A stretch of 64,000 bases of DNA, taken from NCBI GenBank assembly GCA_035479015.1, contig DATIJC010000002.1, forward strand, positions 11,791-75,790, in the 5' to 3' direction. Within the stretch, counting starts at the first letter, position 1; every line of letters starts with the position of its first letter. Both the position numbers and the translations under genes were made by a program. The notes beneath the pieces were generated by a model. That model did no database searches. It had not been told where the DNA came from and was given only the letters and a program-made list of their open reading frames with translations. The DNA is from DATIJC01 sp035479015. Its GTDB lineage: Bacteria; Patescibacteriota; Microgenomatia; UBA1400; UBA12028. Positions 31,096 to 39,604 of the stretch are shown here, in pieces.

Positions 31096-32723
31096 TGAAT
31101 GTCTTTGACAATTATCTGAAGACTTTTTGACCCATTCCAATGGTTCACCTGCAGGTGACCAATCAATGACACGGTGGGGGAATTTGAAAAGTGTTCAAGT
31201 TCCCTCCCGTGTCCAAACCAAAGCAGATCACAGTCCGCAGTGCGCAGTTTTAAGTGTTTTCCTTCTTTTCCGATAATTTTTGCACTGTCGATTTTGACTT
31301 TATCCATTTGAAATAGTGGTTCGCGGTTACCGGGACCAAACGGCTGCATGACCGTCAATCCTTGCGCCACTTCCATCGTTTGGAGAGTTGTTGGCAATAC
31401 AGAATCCACATCAATCAATGCTGTCAGCAGTGATACATCAATTGTGTTTTTGGCATGTTGGCGCAATTTTTGCGAAAAGACTTCAATCTGTGCAGTTTGC
31501 AACTTCAATCCAGCCGCCATCGGATGGCCTCCGATTTCCATAAGATCAGACTTTACTTCACGCAGCAGATTTGTGATATGTACACCTGCGACACTTCTGG
31601 CTGATCCTTTCGCTGTTTCACCTGAGATCGCCAACACTATCGAGGGTTTATAAAACATTTCAGTGAGACGACTGGCGATCAGTCCTATCACGCCCTCATG
31701 AAATTGATCGCTGGCTACGATGATCACACTCTCCTCTTTCCACGTCTGTCGCTTTGCAAGTGCAATCTCATACATCTGTGTGGTCAGATCCTGACGGGTG
31801 ATGTTGGTATCGTGCAATTTCCCAATTAGAACCGCCGCTTTACTTCTATCCTTCGTACACAGTGCCCGCAGAGCATCCAGTGCATTTCCCAGACGCCCCA
31901 TCGCATTAATGCGCGGAGCAATAGCAAAATTGACTGCGTACGTATCAACCGGTTTTCCTTTTAACCCGGCAGCCTCTATCAGCAATTGCAAACCAATCCG
32001 CCTCGTTTTCTGCAACTGTTCTAAACCAAATTTAACAAATGATCTATTCGCGTCCGTGAGAATTACTTGGTCAGCAATCGTCGCAATCGCACAAAGATCG
32101 AGTAAATCTTCAATATTTTTTGATGCTTGGATTTTGGATTTTGGAATTTTAGCAAGTTCTCTTGCTAACATCCACGCTACAGTTGTGCCACAGAGCTTGG
32201 TCGTATGAATAATGCAATCAGCGGGTGGCAGTTTATCCTCAGGTTCGTGATGGTCAGTGAGTATTGTGAAGACCCCAACATCGGCAAGCCTCTGCCACTG
32301 CGCCTCAGCTACGATCCCATTGTCTACTGAGATTAAAATAGAAGGCTTATTCTTTGCCAGAATTTCATCTAAAGCTTTTGTAGACAAACCATAACCATGC
32401 TCTTTACGGTCAGGAATAAACGGTAACACACTAAAGCCGATGTTGTGCATCGTTTCCCACAGTACCGTGGTCGCACATACGCCGTCACAATCATAATCAC
32501 CAAAGATAATTATTTTTTCTTTGTTTTCCAAAGCCTCTTTTAGCCGCTCTACTGCTTTGTTAACTTGTTCTTTATCGATGCCAACATCCTCTAGAGTCAA
32601 ATCTATCGGATCTTTTGGGTGCAAAAAACTTTCTTTATCAGTAATGCCCCTATTTTTTAATAGGATGGAGAGTATTTCTTCATTAGTTTTTGGCTCTTTT
32701 TTTGAAAGCAGATTCCAGTTCAT
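31092..32723 (-). CDS. recJ: Single-stranded-DNA-specific exonuclease RecJ
   Basis: A 543-residue 5'-3' ssDNA exonuclease of the DHH family, used in recombination and mismatch repair. Seen: motif I IIIFGDYDCDGVCATTVLW near 80, DNGIVAEAQ, the DHHEP motif near 165, and the DHHA1 signature IGGHPMAAGLKL near 400, followed by an OB-fold. A loop IPKSKIQASK is encoded by the same TTGGATTTTGG repeat seen in miaA and korA. I chose ATG 32723; the longer start at 32738 overlaps the -10 element. It is divergent from cca, with 21 nt between start codons. Confidence 0.94.
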   Translation of the reverse strand: MNWNLLSKKEPKTNEEILSILLKNRGITDKESFLHPKDPIDLTLEDVGIDKEQVNKAVERLKEALENKEKIIIFGDYDCDGVCATTVLWETMHNIGFSVLPFIPDRKEHGYGLSTKALDEILAKNKPSILISVDNGIVAEAQWQRLADVGVFTILTDHHEPEDKLPPADCIIHTTKLCGTTVAWMLARELAKIPKSKIQASKNIEDLLDLCAIATIADQVILTDANRSFVKFGLEQLQKTRRIGLQLLIEAAGLKGKPVDTYAVNFAIAPRINAMGRLGNALDALRALCTKDRSKAAVLIGKLHDTNITRQDLTTQMYEIALAKRQTWKEESVIIVASDQFHEGVIGLIASRLTEMFYKPSIVLAISGETAKGSARSVAGVHITNLLREVKSDLMEIGGHPMAAGLKLQTAQIEVFSQKLRQHAKNTIDVSLLTALIDVDSVLPTTLQTMEVAQGLTVMQPFGPGNREPLFQMDKVKIDSAKIIGKEGKHLKLRTADCDLLWFGHGRELEHFSNSPTVSLIGHLQVNHWNGSKSLQIIVKDIH

Positions 32724-32732
32724 ACAAGATGC

Positions 32733-32739
32733 TATCATA
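32733..32739. promoter_or_regulatory. Symmetric -10 shared by recJ and cca
   Basis: TATCATA reads TATCAT on plus (extended -10, TG-C-TATCAT, 6 nt before the cca ATG) and TATGAT on minus (10 nt before the recJ ATG). Only 21 nt separate the two start codons. Confidence 0.6.
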
Positions 32740-32744
32740 CCCGT

Positions 32745-34097
32745 ATGAACGCAAATCTACCTACACCAGTTTTAAAAATCATTCGGACCTTAACCAGTGC
32801 CAACTTCACTTGTGAAATCGTCGGCGGGGCTGTCCGTGACCTAGTCTTAGGCATCCCCACGAATGATTGGGATTTCACTACAAACGCTACACCGCAACAA
32901 ATTATGCCCCTATTTCCGGATAGTTTTTATGAAAACACATATGGGACCGTCATGATCGCACAGAAGCATCTAAACCCTGACCCCTCGCTCCTAGACCCTG
33001 ATTTAATTTACGACATCACTACATATCGAAGTGACGGAACCTACCGCAATCACCGCCAGCCAGAAACTGTCACATGGGGGAAAACAATAGAAGAAGATTT
33101 ACAGCGTCGTGACTTCACGATCAACGCCATGGCACTGCGTGGCAGTGAAATCATTGATCCATATGAGGGCCAAAAAGATCTGCGGAATAAAGTCATCCGT
33201 ACAGTGGGAAATCCTCAAGACCGATTTGAAGAAGATGCGCTGCGGATGCTACGCGCGGTGCGTTTTTCCGTCCAACTTGGATTTGAGATTGAGGGTGAAA
33301 CCAAAAAAGCCATAAGCGCAAAAGCGTCTCTGTTATCAGAAATAAGTTGGGAGCGTATTGGGACTGAGACCATGAAAATCCTTGGCTCACCAGAACCGAA
33401 GCGGGGAATCTTATTGCTAGACGAATTGGGACTTCTGCCGTTCATTTTGCCAGAACTTGTAGAAGCTAAAAACGTCCGTCAGTCCGGTCACCATATTTAC
33501 GATGTCTGGGATCATAGTCTCAACGCTTTAGCTGCGTGTGAATCCAGTGATCCAGTGGTGAGACTAGCTACGTTGCTTCATGACATTGGCAAGCCGGTCA
33601 CTGCCAAAGAAACTAGTAGTGGAACCGTCACTTTTTATAGCCACGAGGTTTTAGGAGCCAGAACCGCGAAAGCGATAGCTAAACGGCTGCAACTAGGCAG
33701 CAGTGACTGTAACCGCATATTTACGCTGGTGCGTTGGCATATGTTCACCTATGACAAAGACGTCACCGATGCCTATATCCGCCGCTTTATCCGCCGTGTC
33801 GGTGTGGAACACATTAATGACATGATTACTCTGCGCATTGCCGATAGAGTCGGTAGTGGGAGTAAACGAAGTAGTTGGAGACTGGAAGAATTGCAGCAGC
33901 GCGTCTATGAACAATTACACCAACCACTGAGCTTAAAGGATATGGCCATCGACGGCCATGACGTGATGGAAGCCATGCACATCAAACCAGGACCGGAAAT
34001 CGGCAAGATTTTAAGCAACCTATTTGAAGACGTGTTAGAGAACCCAGAACACAATACCAGAGAGTATCTCCTCAGCCAAATTACTGCGTCGGAGTGA
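32745..34097 (+). CDS. cca: CCA tRNA nucleotidyltransferase with HD domain
   Basis: A 450-residue class II nucleotidyltransferase that adds or repairs the 3' CCA of tRNAs. Seen: GGAVRDLVLGIPTNDWDFTTNA, with the GxxxRD motif and catalytic DxD-type Asp pair, the YGTVMI and DLQRRDFTINAMA motifs, EDALRMLRAVRFS, and an HD domain (VRLATLLHDIGKP) near residue 280. It is needed here: most tRNA genes in the window do not encode CCA. An extended -10 ends 6 nt before the ATG, so the mRNA should be leaderless. The 3' end overlaps the convergent chaperone gene by 17 nt. Confidence 0.94.
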   Translation: MNANLPTPVLKIIRTLTSANFTCEIVGGAVRDLVLGIPTNDWDFTTNATPQQIMPLFPDSFYENTYGTVMIAQKHLNPDPSLLDPDLIYDITTYRSDGTYRNHRQPETVTWGKTIEEDLQRRDFTINAMALRGSEIIDPYEGQKDLRNKVIRTVGNPQDRFEEDALRMLRAVRFSVQLGFEIEGETKKAISAKASLLSEISWERIGTETMKILGSPEPKRGILLLDELGLLPFILPELVEAKNVRQSGHHIYDVWDHSLNALAACESSDPVVRLATLLHDIGKPVTAKETSSGTVTFYSHEVLGARTAKAIAKRLQLGSSDCNRIFTLVRWHMFTYDKDVTDAYIRRFIRRVGVEHINDMITLRIADRVGSGSKRSSWRLEELQQRVYEQLHQPLSLKDMAIDGHDVMEAMHIKPGPEIGKILSNLFEDVLENPEHNTREYLLSQITASE

Positions 34098-34794
34098 CGT
34101 TAACTCCTGGTAGTAACACTTGGATCTTCGCATTCTTCTTTAGTTCAGTGATCCAAGTCTGTACAGCGCTCTGGAATTTCTGACTCTGCAGTTGATCTTT
34201 GATCGTCTGCATTGCCTGCGCCTGCGGCACTGTCTTGAAGAAATCTTTATTCTTTTTGTATGCATCTTCTACTTCAGTGTCAGTCACTGCGATTTTATCT
34301 TTGAGAATTTGCTTCACAGCCAGTTGCAAACTAATCTGATCACGGAAGTCATTTTCTGTGATGCGCTGGGCTGCTAAAACAGCCTTTAGACCACCCGATG
34401 CGCTGGCTTGTTTATCCGCTTTATCTACTTCTGCTTGGATGTCGGCCGGGGCAACTGTTATATGTTGCTTGGCAATTTCCTGTTTAACTAATTCTTGCGT
34501 AGTCAGTGAGTTTATTACATCAGCACCATAGAATTGGTTGAGGTCATGCAGGTATTCCCAAACAAAAATTGGTTTGCCGTTGACACGGGCTGGGATTAAT
34601 AAATATTGAAACTTATAGGCAGCAAGTGCGAGTATGACGATAATGCCGGCAATCAGCACCCATTTATTTCTTGACTTCGACATCATAGATGTTTCTCCAG
34701 TTTCCATTGTCTCCATTGGATCTTCCATTACATCCTCCATCGATTCGGACGCATTGAGTTTTTTGTTTGTTCGTTTGGTTTTTGTTTTTGCCAT
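34081..34794 (-). CDS. Membrane-anchored SurA-N-like chaperone
   Basis: A 237-residue protein with a charged cytoplasmic N-terminus, one membrane helix (about 45-65, WVLIAGIIVILALAAYKF) and an extracytoplasmic SurA/PrsA N-terminal-like helical domain: NGKPIFVWEYLHDLNQFYG, LTTQELVKQEIAKQHI, ENDFRDQISLQLAVKQIL and DTEVEDAYKKN. The parvulin PPIase domain seen in PrsA is missing; after the helical part only a short tail remains. It probably helps fold exported proteins. Start at 34794 fits the charged N-terminus; no clear Shine-Dalgarno. Confidence 0.8.
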   Translation of the reverse strand: MAKTKTKRTNKKLNASESMEDVMEDPMETMETGETSMMSKSRNKWVLIAGIIVILALAAYKFQYLLIPARVNGKPIFVWEYLHDLNQFYGADVINSLTTQELVKQEIAKQHITVAPADIQAEVDKADKQASASGGLKAVLAAQRITENDFRDQISLQLAVKQILKDKIAVTDTEVEDAYKKNKDFFKTVPQAQAMQTIKDQLQSQKFQSAVQTWITELKKNAKIQVLLPGVNVTPTQ

Positions 34795-34860
34795 ATGCGC
34801 AGTAGAGTAACAGAGGGGAAAGAAAAATACAACGGGGTTATTTGATAATTCCGCGATTAT

Positions 34861-35106
34861 TTAAATCACTTCAGCTACCGATTTCAAAACACCAACAATT
34901 GCAACATATGTCGTTAATTGCGTGCCATCCTTGGCAAAAGCTGTATCAATGACTCTAAAAGACTCGTACTTTCCTGTTCTCATGCGCATTTGGACTTCAT
35001 CGTCCACTGTTGGGACATCTTCAGCAGAGATACCAAACCGAGGGGGCCATGTAAGCGTATCCTCTATCTTCGTTAGGTCCTTTCGTATTTTCAAGAAAAA
35101 TTTCAT
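34861..35106 (-). CDS. Unknown small protein, possibly the 3' part of a frameshifted gene
   Basis: An 81-residue protein: MKFFLKIRKDLTKIEDTLTW, VPTVDDEVQMRMRTGKYESFRV, LTTYVAIVGVLKS. No family recognised. Its ATG overlaps another short frame (35164-35021) that carries a strong AGGAGGAG Shine-Dalgarno and an extended -10 (TG-G-TAATAT). A one-base deletion in the run of five T just after this ATG would join the two into one protein of about 100 residues. Just after its stop, DNA resembling the 3' end of the SET gene at 35746 remains, suggesting a rearranged locus. Confidence 0.5.
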   Translation of the reverse strand: MKFFLKIRKDLTKIEDTLTWPPRFGISAEDVPTVDDEVQMRMRTGKYESFRVIDTAFAKDGTQLTTYVAIVGVLKSVAEVI

Positions 35107-35164
35107 CCTCTCTCATAAATTCACGTAGTTTCTCTTGACCCAAGTCTTGTTCATGACCTAACAT
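35021..35164 (-). pseudogene. 47-codon frame with strong ribosome site, probable frameshifted 5' part
   Basis: Begins MLGHEQDLGQEKLREFMRED after AGGAGGAG and a TTACCG, 16 nt, TAATAT promoter. It overlaps the next gene out of frame and ends without recognisable domain. It is either a short real peptide or the true N-terminus of the 34861-35106 gene, broken at the T-run near 35100. Confidence 0.4.
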
Positions 35165-35278
35165 AGATACTCCTCCTAATATGTTCTGATATTACCACAT
35201 CCGCTTATTGCGGTAACTCACCCGGAACGATTTTTAGTGAAAGACGAGAGCGTGCAGTGAATCGACAATATCAACTTA

Positions 35279-35668
35279 TCATTCACGAAATATTTTGCTG
35301 CTCTCTTGCTTTGCTCGCTCTAGCGTTGAATTTATCGCTTGAACAATTGAAGCGGCTGCTTCAGGCGAGAATGAAACAATGTCACCCTTCTCATCTTTGT
35401 CAGGGACAATAAGATATTTTCGCCTCCCGTCTTTCTCTTCTCCCTCTTCTGCAGCCGGTAATGCTTGTATTAGACTTCCATATCCCAAAAGTACTGCGGC
35501 ATGATATGTGCAAAGGTAGTCATTAAATTCCTGCTCATTTCCAGCACCTGTAAGACGTCCCACTTCAACTAGAACTGTGTCCGGAAACTCAACTACTTCT
35601 TCTCCATTATGATAGTAGACTACTCCTGTAAAAACTTTAGCTTCTTTAGCTGCTGCGTTGTTTGACAT
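35279..35668 (-). CDS. Unknown acidic protein
   Basis: A 129-residue soluble protein, unrecognised. The N-terminal half is beta-like (VFTGVVYYHNGEEVVEFPDTV), followed by an LCTYHAAVLLGYGSLIQAL helix, an acidic loop (AAEEGEEKDGRR) and a C-terminal helix (SIVQAINSTLERAKQES). An AAAGG lies 7 nt upstream of the ATG. It belongs to a run of short unknown genes between the chaperone and tRNA-Gly, each with its own ribosome site. Confidence 0.6.
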   Translation of the reverse strand: MSNNAAAKEAKVFTGVVYYHNGEEVVEFPDTVLVEVGRLTGAGNEQEFNDYLCTYHAAVLLGYGSLIQALPAAEEGEEKDGRRKYLIVPDKDEKGDIVSFSPEAAASIVQAINSTLERAKQESSKIFRE

Positions 35669-35745
35669 AGTTACCTTTCAACTTTATGAATATTCATGGG
35701 TATTTATACACCCACATTCCATGTAGTCAATAAAGAAAGTCTCAA

Positions 35746-36138
35746 TTAAACAATTCCACGATTTTTTAAGTCTACTTCCGATTCAAATTCTAAATAGTTT
35801 TGCGTTAATTCCTCTCCACTTTGAATGTCTCTAGTTGCCACCAGGTATGCTTCAGTATGTGTAAGCACCTGAGTTAAAGTGGCGTTTTCCTCATGGTTAA
35901 TAAATTTTGAAACATCAAAGTCTACATGCCAAAGCTGTGATGGCTTGTCAAAAAATCCCCACCACCGAATTTCCTGTCTCTCTTCGTTGAGTAGAGAATC
36001 AAATTGTTTTTGAGAAATATTTAAGTCGAGGAGAGGACTCGCTGTATATACAACTTGTCCTTTTTCTATACTTTGGTCCGCAAATAATCCAATACCATGC
36101 AGTGGAGATTTATCCAATTTGTATTTGACATGGATCAT
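35746..36138 (-). CDS. SET domain protein
   Basis: A 130-residue protein that is almost entirely a SET domain, the fold of S-adenosylmethionine-dependent protein-lysine methyltransferases. Seen: SPLHGIGLFADQSIEKGQVV (GxGLFA, SAM side), FDVSKFINHEENATLTQVL (the NHS-type pseudoknot motif with NH) and IQSGEELTQNYLEFE (GEELTxxY). Cysteines of the post-SET region are absent. Bacterial substrates are mostly unknown. Its 3' end (DLKNRGIV) has a degenerate copy downstream of the 34861 gene, so a second SET gene was probably once present. Confidence 0.82.
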   Translation of the reverse strand: MIHVKYKLDKSPLHGIGLFADQSIEKGQVVYTASPLLDLNISQKQFDSLLNEERQEIRWWGFFDKPSQLWHVDFDVSKFINHEENATLTQVLTHTEAYLVATRDIQSGEELTQNYLEFESEVDLKNRGIV

Positions 36139-36160
36139 ATGCTGTCTAGCGAAAAATTTG

Positions 36161-36231
36161 AGCGGGCAGGGGGAATCGAACCCCCGCTTAAAGATTGGAA
36201 ATCTTTAGTTCTACCATTAAACTATGCCCGC
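36161..36231 (-). tRNA. tRNA-Gly (anticodon TCC)
   Basis: A 71-nt cloverleaf: acceptor GCGGGCA/TGCCCGC, D-arm AGTTTAATGGTAGAAC, anticodon stem AAAGA/TCTTT with loop TTTCCAA, T-arm GGGGGTTCGATTCCCCC, discriminator U. CCA is not encoded. Confidence 0.95.
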
Positions 36232-36238
36232 ACTTTGC

Positions 36239-36357
36239 TGTCATTCCTGCGAAGGCAGGTTTACGAATACCCTCGCGGTAAATCCATGCAATAAATATTC
36301 AATTCGTTTCTGGATCCTGGACAAGGCTCCTAATCGCCGCCTTTACCGGGATGACAC
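36239..36357. repeat. Two dispersed palindromes beside tRNA-Gly
   Basis: TGTCATTCCTGCGAAGGCAGG at 36239-36260 is one half of the CATTCC repeat without its normal partner flank. CTGGATCC...ACAAGGCTCC...GCCTTTACCGGGATGACA at 36310-36357 matches the copy inside miaA. Apart from these, the stretch between tRNA-Gly and the MFS gene holds nothing I recognise. Confidence 0.75.
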
Positions 36358-36425
36358 ACAACAACACAGTATTGTACCAAATCAATATAGATCGACCATC
36401 TTTCGACTTTGCTCAAGATAATTGA

Positions 36426-37619
36426 CTACAAGTCAATTACGTGGTTTCCCTGCTCGCGCGCTACGATCATGATCATGAAGAACATAAGAACCAAGATACC
36501 GGCAGCGGCAAAAAACGAGGATGAAACAGAGTGAACTGCGAGAGCCCCACCGACAAGTGGTCCGATAATGTTGGCTAGACTCGCATAGGACTGATTAATA
36601 CCCAAAATACCTCCCTGATCTTCCTTGCGTGCATGTTTAGAAAGCAGCGCAGTCAGCAGCGGCAAGAGGAAGGAGTTCCCGATAGCCATAACAATCGAAG
36701 CAAAAATGAACATGTGGAAGGTGTGAGAGAAACCCATGATGACAAAGCTCAGTGTGGTAATTATGACGCCAGCGATAAGCAGCGGAATTTCACCAAATTT
36801 TTTAACTAACTTCCCTACGCCAAATCCCTGCATGATGAGTCCGATCACTCCAAAGATGACAAATAAGAGGGAAATGTTACTCGGTGATAACAACAAAATG
36901 TCATTGGTAAATTTCTGGAACGCCAGAATGAAAATTGAGAAAGCGAATGTTGCGATAAAGCTTGAAATGAGTAGCAGTCCAATGAATGGCTCAAACAATG
37001 CATCCACGAGATGGCGCAAATTAAACATAGCAGCGATTGCTTTGTGTTCTATGTTTTCTTTCACAAGTGACTCTTTCAAAACAAACGCAGATAAGAGTGC
37101 ACAGACTAGAGAAATCGCTGCAGCGAAATAAAATGGAGCTGCTAGTGAGATGTTACTTAATACTCCGCCAATGGCTGGACCAAAGACGAAACCAAATCCA
37201 AATGAAGCTCCTAAGATGCCAAACCATTTAGCCCGCTCCTGCGGAGTGGTCAAATCACTCATGACAGCTTGCGCAACAGAGATGTTCCCGCCTGAAATAC
37301 CGTCTAAGATCCGTGCTAAGAAAACTATTGGAGCGCTCTGAGCAATCGCCATGAGAAAGAAGGAGACTGCAGTTCCAAGAACGCTATAGACAAGCATTGG
37401 CTTCCGGCCGAACCTGTCTGATAGACGGCCGATGATGGGCGTAGAGATGAATTGTGCCAATGAGAACGCTGAGAAAAGTACTCCAATCAAAAAAGTATTG
37501 ATGCCAAACCTGGCCACATATGAGTACTGCAATGGAATAATAATCCCATACCCTAGGGCGTTGACCACGGCTACTAGAGAAATGATCCAGAGAGAGCGCT
37601 GTTTTGATGCATTATCCAT
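36426..37619 (-). CDS. MFS exporter (TetA-like)
   Basis: A 397-residue, twelve-helix major facilitator. Seen: motif A between helices 2 and 3 (GRLSDRFGRKPML), the helix-5 motif C-like GASFGFGFVFGPAIGG typical of drug exporters, and motif-A-like residues in the second half (GVGKLVKKFGEIPLL). Substrate unknown; antiporter efflux likely. I chose ATG 37619, which begins MDNASKQRSLW just before helix 1; the longer open frame runs back into the rmlD-like gene. It lies 8 nt after that gene and may end the surface-sugar operon. Confidence 0.88.
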   Translation of the reverse strand: MDNASKQRSLWIISLVAVVNALGYGIIIPLQYSYVARFGINTFLIGVLFSAFSLAQFISTPIIGRLSDRFGRKPMLVYSVLGTAVSFFLMAIAQSAPIVFLARILDGISGGNISVAQAVMSDLTTPQERAKWFGILGASFGFGFVFGPAIGGVLSNISLAAPFYFAAAISLVCALLSAFVLKESLVKENIEHKAIAAMFNLRHLVDALFEPFIGLLLISSFIATFAFSIFILAFQKFTNDILLLSPSNISLLFVIFGVIGLIMQGFGVGKLVKKFGEIPLLIAGVIITTLSFVIMGFSHTFHMFIFASIVMAIGNSFLLPLLTALLSKHARKEDQGGILGINQSYASLANIIGPLVGGALAVHSVSSSFFAAAGILVLMFFMIMIVAREQGNHVIDL

Positions 37620-37627
37620 AAGACTCT

Positions 37628-38458
37628 CTATTTTGTCATGAGAGAGCGAAGTTTGGAAGTGTCTAATGCGGTATTGCGCTGATATGGCCGCTGGCTGGTC
37701 TTGAGATATTCCGTGAGACTTCCTTCGCTGACTAGGCCCGCCAAACTGAACTTTTCTTTTACCCACAGGGCAAAAGTGTAATCAGAAAAAATCGGCTCGG
37801 TAGTCGCATGGAAAATACCATTTGGAGCATTTTGAACACAAAAGTGCAAAATGTCAGCAAATTTTTCAATTGATGTTGGAGTCCAACTAGTATCACTAAA
37901 TTGCGGCGGCAGTGAATTTGTTTCCAATTTCCCTTTTACTTTATGCAAGATGTCGGGCTTCGGGAATTCATCCAGCCGATATGGGCGGTCAATGCGCAAG
38001 ATCGAATACCTCTCACAAATTTTTTGCACTTCCTCTTCTGCCCAAGCTTTAGTTTGCCCATACCATTCGATCGGGTGTGTCTGATCATCTTCTACGTACG
38101 GTGTCTGTTTTTGTCCATCAAATACATATGCCGTAGAAATGTGAACCAAATGTTTGCCAAATTCTTTCGCTGCTTTGGCAATATTTTGTGTACCGACGAC
38201 ATTTACTTGGTATGTCAAACCTTCTTTATTCCCATTCTCTTCAAACGCTTTACCAACATCGGTAAAGGCAGCAAAATGGACAATCACCGGACTCTTACTT
38301 TTCTCTACCGCACTGTGAACTTGTGCCTCGTTGAGAATATTTACACCAGTAGAAAGATCTAAGTTTTCAAACTCATATGTATCTGAATACATTTCGACAA
38401 ATTTCGATCCCACCAGACCAGAAAGCCCTGTACCTAAAAGGGGAATTTTATTTGCCAT
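37628..38458 (-). CDS. RmlD-like NAD(P)-dependent sugar-nucleotide reductase
   Basis: A 276-residue short-chain dehydrogenase resembling dTDP-4-dehydrorhamnose reductase. Seen: the nucleotide-binding GTGLSGLVGSKFVEM, VIVHFAAFTDVGKAFEENG, STAYVFDGQKQTPYVE and the catalytic YGQTKAWAE (YxxxK). RmlD makes dTDP-rhamnose; with rfbB directly upstream that product is plausible, though rfbA and rfbC are not in the window. The start overlaps the rfbB stop (ATGGCAAATAA); the longer frame from 38536 runs inside rfbB and is rejected. Confidence 0.8.
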   Translation of the reverse strand: MANKIPLLGTGLSGLVGSKFVEMYSDTYEFENLDLSTGVNILNEAQVHSAVEKSKSPVIVHFAAFTDVGKAFEENGNKEGLTYQVNVVGTQNIAKAAKEFGKHLVHISTAYVFDGQKQTPYVEDDQTHPIEWYGQTKAWAEEEVQKICERYSILRIDRPYRLDEFPKPDILHKVKGKLETNSLPPQFSDTSWTPTSIEKFADILHFCVQNAPNGIFHATTEPIFSDYTFALWVKEKFSLAGLVSEGSLTEYLKTSQRPYQRNTALDTSKLRSLMTK

Positions 38459-39458
38459 ACTGTTTTTTGTAATACGCGTCAAACTGCGCGCCCTTGAGTG
38501 GTTTCCACCAAGCTTCATTTGTTTTATACCAATCAATTGTTTTTTGCAGACCTTGTTCTAGCGTCACTGATGGTGACCAACTTAATTCGTTATGAATTTT
38601 TGTCCAATCGATTGCATAACGCACGTCATGACCAGGACGGTCTTTGACATACTCAATGCTTGACTCATCTTTGCCCATGAGCTTTAAGATCATCTTTATC
38701 GCTTCGACATTTGGCACATCTTGGTTCATGCCACCTACGCAGTAGGTACTGTTTTCTTTTCCTTGCAAGATTACTTTTTCGATCGCACTACAGTGATCTT
38801 CTACAAACAACCAATCACGCACTTGCAGACCATCGCCATAGACCGGCACTTTCTTTCCTTCTAAAATGTTGGTGATAGCGAGAGGGATAAGTTTCTCTGG
38901 ATAATGATATGGGCCATAATTATTACTACAATTCGTGATCGAATAGGGAAGACCATAGGTATCACCAAAAGCCCGCACAAAATGATCCGAAGATGCTTTT
39001 GACGCACTATACGGTGAGTGCGGCATATACGGTGTGGCTTCATTAAATTTATTCGCTGAACCTTGCTCTAAACTTCCAAATACTTCATCAGTACTAATGT
39101 GGTGAAATCGTTTTACTTTTGCATCTCGGGCGGCCTCAAGCAGTGTATATGTACCAATTACATTTGTTTGGATAAATGCACCCGGATCCATGATCGAACG
39201 ATCTACGTGTGATTCGGCGGCGAAATGTACCACGATATCTACGCCTTCCATCACTTTGGCAACCAGTTCTTTATCACAGATATTTCCTTCTACAAAAGAA
39301 TAATTCGGATTATTTTCCAAATCAGTAAGACTTGCCTTGTTTCCTGCATACGTTAAAAAATCCAAATTCGTGATGTGGTCATCAGGATGATTCTTCAACC
39401 AATAATGGATAAAGTTCGAGCCGATAAATCCAGCCCCGCCGGTAACAAGTAGGTTCAT
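38448..39458 (-). CDS. rfbB: dTDP-glucose 4,6-dehydratase
   Basis: A 336-residue extended SDR enzyme converting dTDP-glucose to dTDP-4-dehydro-6-deoxyglucose. Seen: VTGGAGFIGSNFIHYWL at the N-terminus, VDIVVHFAAESHVDRSI, HHISTDEVFGSLE (the TDE dehydratase triad), YSASKASSDHFVRAF (YxxxK) and NNYGPYHYPEKLIPL. Length is typical. Its ATG shares ATGA with the upstream 49-codon membrane gene. Together with the rmlD-like gene it points to deoxysugar (rhamnose-type) decoration of the surface. Confidence 0.94.
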   Translation of the reverse strand: MNLLVTGGAGFIGSNFIHYWLKNHPDDHITNLDFLTYAGNKASLTDLENNPNYSFVEGNICDKELVAKVMEGVDIVVHFAAESHVDRSIMDPGAFIQTNVIGTYTLLEAARDAKVKRFHHISTDEVFGSLEQGSANKFNEATPYMPHSPYSASKASSDHFVRAFGDTYGLPYSITNCSNNYGPYHYPEKLIPLAITNILEGKKVPVYGDGLQVRDWLFVEDHCSAIEKVILQGKENSTYCVGGMNQDVPNVEAIKMILKLMGKDESSIEYVKDRPGHDVRYAIDWTKIHNELSWSPSVTLEQGLQKTIDWYKTNEAWWKPLKGAQFDAYYKKQYGK

Positions 39459-39604
39459 AGTTTTTTTATTCTACACTCACCGCTCAAACCTTGAGTAATA
39501 CAGCGGCCACGTAGCGTGCGGAATTCCTCGTAATACAGACCCGCAATAATACTTGCAACAACGAGTAAGACGAAAAGAATTTGACTGAGAGTTTTTTGCT
39601 TCAT
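39455..39604 (-). CDS. 49-residue single-pass membrane protein
   Basis: A short frame MKQKTLSQILFVLLVV... with one membrane helix (about residues 8-24) followed by a basic tail with two Cys (RGRCITQ and SGECRIKKL). Its start shares ATGA with the DUF167 stop and its stop shares ATGA with the rfbB start, so it fits exactly between two genes of the operon. That coupling is the main evidence that it is real. Function unknown; two cysteines after a helix could form a disulfide outside. Confidence 0.7.
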   Translation of the reverse strand: MKQKTLSQILFVLLVVASIIAGLYYEEFRTLRGRCITQGLSGECRIKKL

